The position numbers and the translations under genes were made by a program. A stretch of DNA of 64,000 nucleotides from Saccharothrix syringae (GTDB lineage Bacteria; Actinomycetota; Actinomycetes; Mycobacteriales; Pseudonocardiaceae). Under the pieces are notes generated by a model that did no database searches, had not been told where the DNA came from, and was given only the letters and a program-made list of their open reading frames with translations. Numbering within the stretch: the first letter of the stretch is position 1; the number at the start of each line of letters is the position of its first letter. The DNA is taken from contig NZ_CP034550.1 of the NCBI RefSeq assembly GCF_009498035.1, positions 9,052,001-9,116,000 on the forward strand, in the 5' to 3' direction. Below are positions 58,168-64,000 of this stretch, piece after piece.

Positions 58168-60165
58168 ATGGACACCCGACGGCTCGCCCGCGCGTCGCGC
58201 CTCACCGCGCTGGTCACCGCGGGCGGCGTGACGGGCCTGGTGCTGGTGCCGATCGCGGTCAACACGGCCACCGGCGGCTCCGCGCCGCGCGTGCTCGGCC
58301 CGTACACCACCTGGCTGTGGCCCGCCCTCGCGCTGCTGTCCGCGGTCACCGCGGGCCTGGCGGCGTGGGAACCGCTGCGGGCGCTGCTGCTGCGCGGGCG
58401 CCCGGCGCACCCCGCCCACCGGGCCGCGGCCCTGGAGCGCGTGGAGCGGTTCGTCCGGGACCGGCTCGACGGGTCGCTGGCCGGGGAGGTGCGGCGCAAG
58501 GTCGGCGTGGCGCCCGAGGTCGGGCCGCGCCTGCCCGCCCGCCCGCGCACCGCGCTGGTGGTGGTCGGCGAGCCGGGCGCGGGCAAGACGACGCTGCTGC
58601 TGGAGCTGGCCGGCCGGCTGCTGGAGGCGGCCCGGCAGGACCCGCTGCGCCCGGTGCCGGTGGTGGTGGACCTGGGCGGGTGGCGGCCGGCCGAGGAGTT
58701 CGGCGAGTGGCTGCTGCGCGCGGTGGCCGACCGGTACCGGATCGCGCCGCGGGTCGTCCGGCGGTGGCTGCGCGACCACGGCGTGGCGTGGCTGCTCGAC
58801 GGGCTCGACGAGCTGCCCGAGGCCGACCGCGCCGAGTGCGTCGACCGGGTGGCGGCGCTGAAGCTGGGACCGGTCGTGCTGTGCGGCGCGGCCGGCGGCG
58901 CGCACCGGCGGCTGCCCCGCCACGAGGTGGTCCAGGTGGAACCGCTGCGGCGCAACGACGTGCAGGATCTGATCACCGCGTGCGAGCCGCGGCTGGACGG
59001 GCTGCGGGAGGCGTTGCACAAGGACCCGGAGCTGTGGGACGAGGTGCGCACGCCGCTGGCGTTCGGGCTGCTGGCCCTGGGCTACCGGGCGGGCCGGGCG
59101 GAGTATCGGGGCGTCGTGGACACCTACCTGGTCGAGTCGGCCGCGCGCGGGTCCGGGCGGCCCGAGCGGGTGGTGCGCGCGCTGCGGTTCCTGGCGCGGG
59201 TCGCCCAGCGGCAGCGGGACCTGGTGGCGCGGGCCCGGCTGCCGCACCGGGAGGTGTGGCTGGACTTCGTCGGCGAGGCGGCGGTGCGGCGGGTGTTCCG
59301 GCGGGCCGCGCCCGCCGCGCTGGCCGGTGGCGCGACGGCGCTGTGCTTCGTGGTCGGCGTGCGGCTGGGCGTGGTGCCCGGCGCGTTCGCCGCGGTGGCC
59401 GCGGTCCTGGTGCCCGGCGGCGACTTCGCGGTGCCCGGCTCGCGGCGCGGGACGCGGTGGGCGGTGGCGGGTTTCGCCGCCGGCGCGGCCGGGTTCGGCG
59501 GGGTGGCGGCGCTGGGCGCGTGGCTGGGCGGGCAGGTGGCGCGCTGGCCCGCGGCGGTCGCGTTCGCCCTGGTGGTGCTGGTGGCGCTGGCCGTGGCGTA
59601 CGCCGGCACGCGGGACCGCTACTGGACGGTGGTGTGCGCGCTGGCGCCGGCCGGGGTGATGGTGCTGACCGGGCCGTCGGCCGCCCTGCTGACCGGGTTG
59701 GGCACCGGGCTCGCGGTCGGCGCGGTGGCGGGGGTGCTGGTCGGCGGCCTGACCGCGGTGTGGGCGGGCCTGGGGCGGCCGGTCGCCGGGAGCCTGCGCT
59801 GGTTGCCCCTGGCCGGGCTGGCGGGCACCGGGCTGGCCGCGCTGGCGGGCGCCGAGGTGCACCCGGCGGCGCTCGGCCCGGCGACCGGGCTGCTGGTCGG
59901 GCTGGCCGTGACGCCGGTCGCGAACCGCCCGCTCGACCCGGTGGCCGAGCTGCTGGCCCGTCCCCTGGCCCTGGAGGAGCTGCCGCCGCGCCGCCGGGCG
60001 CTGCTCCAGTCCGCCCGCGACCGCCTGCTGCTGGTCGAGGGGTTCCGGTTCCCGCACGCCGCGGTGCGCGACCACCTGGCCGCGTGCGACCCGGCGGAGC
60101 TGGCGGCGGACGTGGCGCGCAGGCGCGCCGACCTCACGCCCAGCGCGTCCGGCCCCACGGCTTGA
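58168..60165 (+). CDS. Membrane NACHT-domain NTPase
   Basis: 665 residues. Two membrane helices at the start (~13-31 and ~48-67), then a cytoplasmic NACHT/STAND ATPase: Walker A VVVGEPGAGKTTLLLELAGR (~133), Walker B VAWLLDGLDELPEADR (~207), and an R-rich sensor region. From ~325 there are about eight hydrophobic helices of low complexity (Ala/Val/Gly-rich), then a basic cytoplasmic tail. The ATPase therefore sits between two membrane-embedded parts. NACHT proteins in bacteria often sense phage and trigger defence, but membrane forms are also present in non-defence settings. Expression looks translationally gated. Confidence 0.85.
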   Translation: MDTRRLARASRLTALVTAGGVTGLVLVPIAVNTATGGSAPRVLGPYTTWLWPALALLSAVTAGLAAWEPLRALLLRGRPAHPAHRAAALERVERFVRDRLDGSLAGEVRRKVGVAPEVGPRLPARPRTALVVVGEPGAGKTTLLLELAGRLLEAARQDPLRPVPVVVDLGGWRPAEEFGEWLLRAVADRYRIAPRVVRRWLRDHGVAWLLDGLDELPEADRAECVDRVAALKLGPVVLCGAAGGAHRRLPRHEVVQVEPLRRNDVQDLITACEPRLDGLREALHKDPELWDEVRTPLAFGLLALGYRAGRAEYRGVVDTYLVESAARGSGRPERVVRALRFLARVAQRQRDLVARARLPHREVWLDFVGEAAVRRVFRRAAPAALAGGATALCFVVGVRLGVVPGAFAAVAAVLVPGGDFAVPGSRRGTRWAVAGFAAGAAGFGGVAALGAWLGGQVARWPAAVAFALVVLVALAVAYAGTRDRYWTVVCALAPAGVMVLTGPSAALLTGLGTGLAVGAVAGVLVGGLTAVWAGLGRPVAGSLRWLPLAGLAGTGLAALAGAEVHPAALGPATGLLVGLAVTPVANRPLDPVAELLARPLALEELPPRRRALLQSARDRLLLVEGFRFPHAAVRDHLAACDPAELAADVARRRADLTPSASGPTA

Positions 60166-60571
60166 ACACCGAGATGACCGTGGCGAAGGTGTAGAGGGCC
60201 AGCGACACGCACGACGCGGACAGCGCGCTCACGCCCGCGCCCTGCACCCCGGCGGCGGCGTCGTGCAGGGTGCCGCGCAGGGAGAAGGTGGTGGCCGCCA
60301 CCGCGACGACGGTCACGACGAACTTGGCGAGCACCCACTTGTGCTTGACCAGGCCCCACTTCGTGCCCAGCGACAGCACCAGGCCGGTGACCAGCGCGGT
60401 GAGGGCCAGCGGCAGGACGACGCGGTCGCCGAGCAGCGCCATGGCCTGGTAGAGGTGGGGCGCGGTGAAGGCGGACAGGGCGAGCACCAGGTTCGCGACG
60501 GTGACGCCCAGCCAGCCCACCGAGGAGATCACGTGCAGCAGCAGCCACGACTTGCGCGCGGGCGGTTTCAT
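60134..60571 (-). CDS. DUF2269-like four-helix membrane protein
   Basis: 145 residues. Four hydrophobic helices (WLLLHVISSVGWLGVTVANL; LALTALVTGLVLSLG; WVLAKFVVTVVAVAATTFSL; SCVSLALYTFATVISVFKPW) with a WGLVKHKW loop. The His residues in the first helix and the loop resemble DUF2269 proteins, which may bind haem or metal. Its 3' end overlaps the convergent NACHT gene by 32 nt. It lies 82 nt downstream of the AAA gene and could be the last gene of the HNH-AAA operon. Confidence 0.75.
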   Translation of the reverse strand: MKPPARKSWLLLHVISSVGWLGVTVANLVLALSAFTAPHLYQAMALLGDRVVLPLALTALVTGLVLSLGTKWGLVKHKWVLAKFVVTVVAVAATTFSLRGTLHDAAAGVQGAGVSALSASCVSLALYTFATVISVFKPWGRTRWA

Positions 60572-60653
60572 GCCCGGCAGCGTGCCGCCCGGCGCGGTGT
60601 CGCCGCGTCGGGCGGGGAGCGGCTCTCCCGGCTGCGCCCGTCGACGTACGCGG

Positions 60654-62162
<1,509 letters not shown>

Positions 62163-62171
62163 GGGGCCACG

Positions 62172-63377
62172 CTACGCGGGTGGCGGGCCGATCACGCACA
62201 GTTCGCGGTGGTACGCCAGGTGTCGTTCGTCAACGGCGTGCTCCGGGTGCCGGCGCAGCTCCCCGACCGACGACCGGTCGCGGACCCGGCGCACCACGCC
62301 GTCCTCGTCGACGTAGAGGGCGAAGTTGTCGAACTCGACGTGGCAGTTGGCGCACAGGCACAGCACGTTGGCCGGTTCGTCCGGTCCGCCGTGCCGGCCC
62401 AGGCCCCGGATGTGGGCGGCCTGGCTGCAGTAGCCGAACGCGGTGCTCATCCGGGTGCCGCAGAACTGGCACCGGTGGTCGTGCCACCGCTTGACCGCGG
62501 CCGCCACCGACCGCTCGCGGGCGACCACCGACCCGGTGCGCTCGCGCCGGCCCGGCCGCGACGCCGTGCGCACCGACCCGCTCGCCGTCGCCAGCTCGTC
62601 CAGGCCGAGGTCGACCAGCAGGTCCCGCTGGTCCTCGACGTCGTCGAGCAGCCGGGAGCGCAGCGCGTTGACCGCCTGGGTGCGGAAGGCCACGTCGTGC
62701 CGCAGCCGGTCGTGCGGCGGCGCGGCGAACCCCGTGCCGCCGGGCTCCACCACCCACAGGTCCGGCTGCTCCAGCCCGCGGCACACCCGCTCCGGCCCGG
62801 CCGCGGCCCCGTGCTCGGCGAGCACCCGCCCGAGCCCGTCCAGCGCGCTCCACGGGTGCAGCCGCGGCCGGTCCTCCTCGGCGGCCCGACCGACGGCCCA
62901 CAGCAGCGCGATCGCCGCGGCGCGGTCCCGGTGGACGGCGAGCAGGCCGGCCAGGAACGCCTCCGCGGCCACCGGCGCGGCGCGGTCGCGCGCCTCGGCC
63001 ACCGGCGCGGGACGATCGCGCACCTCGACCACCGGCGCGGCGCGGTCGCGCGCCTCGACCACCGGCGCGGGACGATCGCGCACTTCGACCACCGACACCG
63101 CGCGGTCACGCACCTCGAACCCGAGGTCGCGCAGGTGTCGGACGGCGTGCGCGGCGCCGCCGCTGAAATCGCCCGGGACGAGCGGTCCCCGGCCGTCGAG
63201 GAACCCGTGGGCCACTCCGACGACCGCCTTGGAGTCGTACTCGCGGCCGTCGTGGACCAGCAGGAACCGGCGCGCCTCGCCGTAGCCGAAGCGCCGCCGG
63301 AACGCCTCGCCGCCCAGCTCGTCGTACAGCGCCAACGCCCGGAACACGTCCTGCCTGCGCACGTCGGTGTAGGCCAC
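62172..63377 (-). CDS. HNH endonuclease with a ScoMcrA-like N-terminal domain
   Basis: 401 residues, GTG start, probably leaderless (TACGCT at 63390-63385). Residues 1-90 (FRALALYDELGGEAFRRRFG; FLLVHDGREYDSKAVVGVAH; LRDLGFEV) match the N-terminal head domain of ScoMcrA-type modification-dependent nucleases. Residues ~91-138 are five 10-residue repeats. Residues ~140-265 recall a sulfur-binding domain (AIALLWAVGRAAEEDRPRLH; DLWVVEPGG), though the Tyr-Pro of the sulfur pocket is absent. The C-terminal HNH domain (C303-x2-C306, AHIRGLGRHGG, NVLCLCANCHVEFD) has all zinc cysteines and catalytic His. It should cut modified DNA. Confidence 0.87.
   Translation of the reverse strand: MAYTDVRRQDVFRALALYDELGGEAFRRRFGYGEARRFLLVHDGREYDSKAVVGVAHGFLDGRGPLVPGDFSGGAAHAVRHLRDLGFEVRDRAVSVVEVRDRPAPVVEARDRAAPVVEVRDRPAPVAEARDRAAPVAAEAFLAGLLAVHRDRAAAIALLWAVGRAAEEDRPRLHPWSALDGLGRVLAEHGAAAGPERVCRGLEQPDLWVVEPGGTGFAAPPHDRLRHDVAFRTQAVNALRSRLLDDVEDQRDLLVDLGLDELATASGSVRTASRPGRRERTGSVVARERSVAAAVKRWHDHRCQFCGTRMSTAFGYCSQAAHIRGLGRHGGPDEPANVLCLCANCHVEFDNFALYVDEDGVVRRVRDRSSVGELRRHPEHAVDERHLAYHRELCVIGPPPA
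62968..63117 (-). repeat. 30-bp coding repeat, five units
   Basis: Gapless units at 62968, 62998, 63028, 63058 and 63088 within the HNH gene. Units 1 and 3 are near-identical, and so are 2 and 4, a 60-bp higher-order unit. They encode the decapeptide EVRDRPAPVV and variants. Confidence 0.95.
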
Positions 63378-63430
63378 CTTCCGGAGCGTAGCCGCAACGC
63401 CGGGGCACGCGTTCTGGCACGGTGTGCCGC

Positions 63431-64000
63431 ATGGCGGTGGAGCGCGGGGGCAACGCGCCGGACGTGGTGTGGCCGCTCGCCGGCCCCGGCCGGTGGGACG
63501 GGGGCGACCTGGTCCGGGTGCTGGAGACGCTGGTCAGGTACCGGCGGAACGGGCGGCCGGCGCGGCACAAGCCGCTGGCGCTGGTGTGGGCGATCGGGCA
63601 GCTCGTGCGCGGGCACGACCGGCTGTTCGAGTGGGCGGAGTTCCGCGAGCCCGTGGGCGAGCTGCTGCGCGAGTTCGGCCACCGCGACAACCGCGTCACG
63701 CCGCAGTACCCGTTCTGGCACCTGGGGTCGGCGCCCGCGCTGTGGGAGCGGCACGGGCTGACCGGGGAGCCGACGGCCGCCGACGTGCGGTCCCGGGCCG
63801 GGTTCACCGCGCGGGCCGCCGAGCTGCTGGGCGACGTGGCGGTGCGGGAGCGGGCGCTGGGCGTGCTGCGGGACGTCCACCTCGCGGGGGTCGACCACGC
63901 GGCGCTGTGGCGGCGGGTCGGGCTCTCCGTGGATCAGCCGCGCTTCGCGGTGTTCGACGGGACGGCGTCGGCGACCTACCGGCGGGAGCAGGCGTGGCTG
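63431..64000 (+). CDS. Sulfur-binding-domain-like protein, truncated by the window end
   Basis: At least 190 residues; the frame is open to the last base, so the protein continues outside. After about 20 residues the sequence is RVLETLVRYRRNGRPARHKP, LALVWAIGQLVRGHDRLFEW, AEFREPVGELLREFGHRDNR and then VTPQYPFWHLGSAPALWE. The KPLALVWAIG helix and the Tyr-Pro-Phe-Trp loop match the sulfur-binding domain that recognises phosphorothioated DNA in ScoMcrA-type proteins. It probably carries a nuclease domain at its C-terminus, as relatives do. It diverges from the HNH gene with 53 nt between the starts. Confidence 0.8.
   Translation, partial: MAVERGGNAPDVVWPLAGPGRWDGGDLVRVLETLVRYRRNGRPARHKPLALVWAIGQLVRGHDRLFEWAEFREPVGELLREFGHRDNRVTPQYPFWHLGSAPALWERHGLTGEPTAADVRSRAGFTARAAELLGDVAVRERALGVLRDVHLAGVDHAALWRRVGLSVDQPRFAVFDGTASATYRREQAWL

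Overview
The window is a high-GC chromosomal segment from an actinomycete. Codon third positions are almost always G or C, GTG starts are common, and many genes have a TAnnnT -10 box 7-9 nt before the start codon with no room for a leader. Gene content fits the Pseudonocardiales (Saccharothrix/Actinosynnema/Lentzea-like), but that placement is inference. I saw no rRNA, tRNA, CRISPR array, transposase, integrase or phage genes. Gene density is about one per 0.9 kb, with many 4-bp start/stop overlaps in operons and several convergent pairs overlapping at their 3' ends.

Layout. 0-6.4 kb: a VOC protein, a DUF309 protein, a tiny membrane protein, an XRE-type regulator with a small partner, an EI24 membrane protein, a secreted beta-propeller protein and an FKBP isomerase. 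6.5-8.6 kb: a type VII secretion-like cassette (YbaB-like protein, EspC-like helical protein, YezG-like protein). 8.6-13.4 kb: a GT87 mannosyltransferase, a RES/Xre-type toxin-antitoxin pair with a palindrome-rich promoter, a GNAT, a class III cyclase-like protein and a Crp/Fnr regulator. 13.4-20.5 kb: an S9 peptidase, a TerC protein behind a yybP-ykoY manganese riboswitch, and an S15-type hydrolase fused to an ABC ATPase with its permease. 20.6-25.1 kb: a MmcQ-like protein, a divergent TetR/SDR pair with duplicated operators, and uvrB. 25.3-31.5 kb: a DUF5685 protein with a cysteine-rich tail, two DUF402 paralogues, coaE fused to a GrpB domain, a lipoprotein and rpsA. 31.5-38.5 kb: a methyltransferase, a frameshifted GNAT, a YhgE/Pip export operon with its TetR regulator, an SDR/P-loop pair and a coiled-coil membrane protein. 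38.5-44.9 kb: a secreted hydrolase, a GNAT, an HxlR regulator, polA, a thioesterase and a lipoprotein. 44.9-50.7 kb: a complete branched-chain amino-acid ABC operon (livK-H-M-G-F in transcription order) and an ANTAR response regulator. 50.9-57.1 kb: an unknown protein, a ThDP enzyme with a DinB protein, a secreted protease, a PI-PLC-like protein and a CoA-binding protein. 57.3-64 kb: an alpha/beta hydrolase, a membrane NACHT NTPase, a small membrane protein, a BCS1-like AAA ATPase, an HNH endonuclease with a ScoMcrA-like head, and a divergent gene cut off at the window edge with a sulfur-binding-domain-like fold.

The most interesting stretch is 58.1-64.0 kb. The HNH nuclease and AAA ATPase are 9 nt apart on the same strand, and a second gene with a phosphorothioate-reader-like signature diverges from them. 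Just upstream on the other side is a NACHT protein whose ribosome binding site lies inside a 23-bp hairpin arm. Together this looks like a small, previously unnamed modification-dependent defence locus; the functional claim is inference.

Four separate intergenic tandem arrays (29, 51, 16 and 22 bp periods) show that short direct repeats expand easily in this genome.
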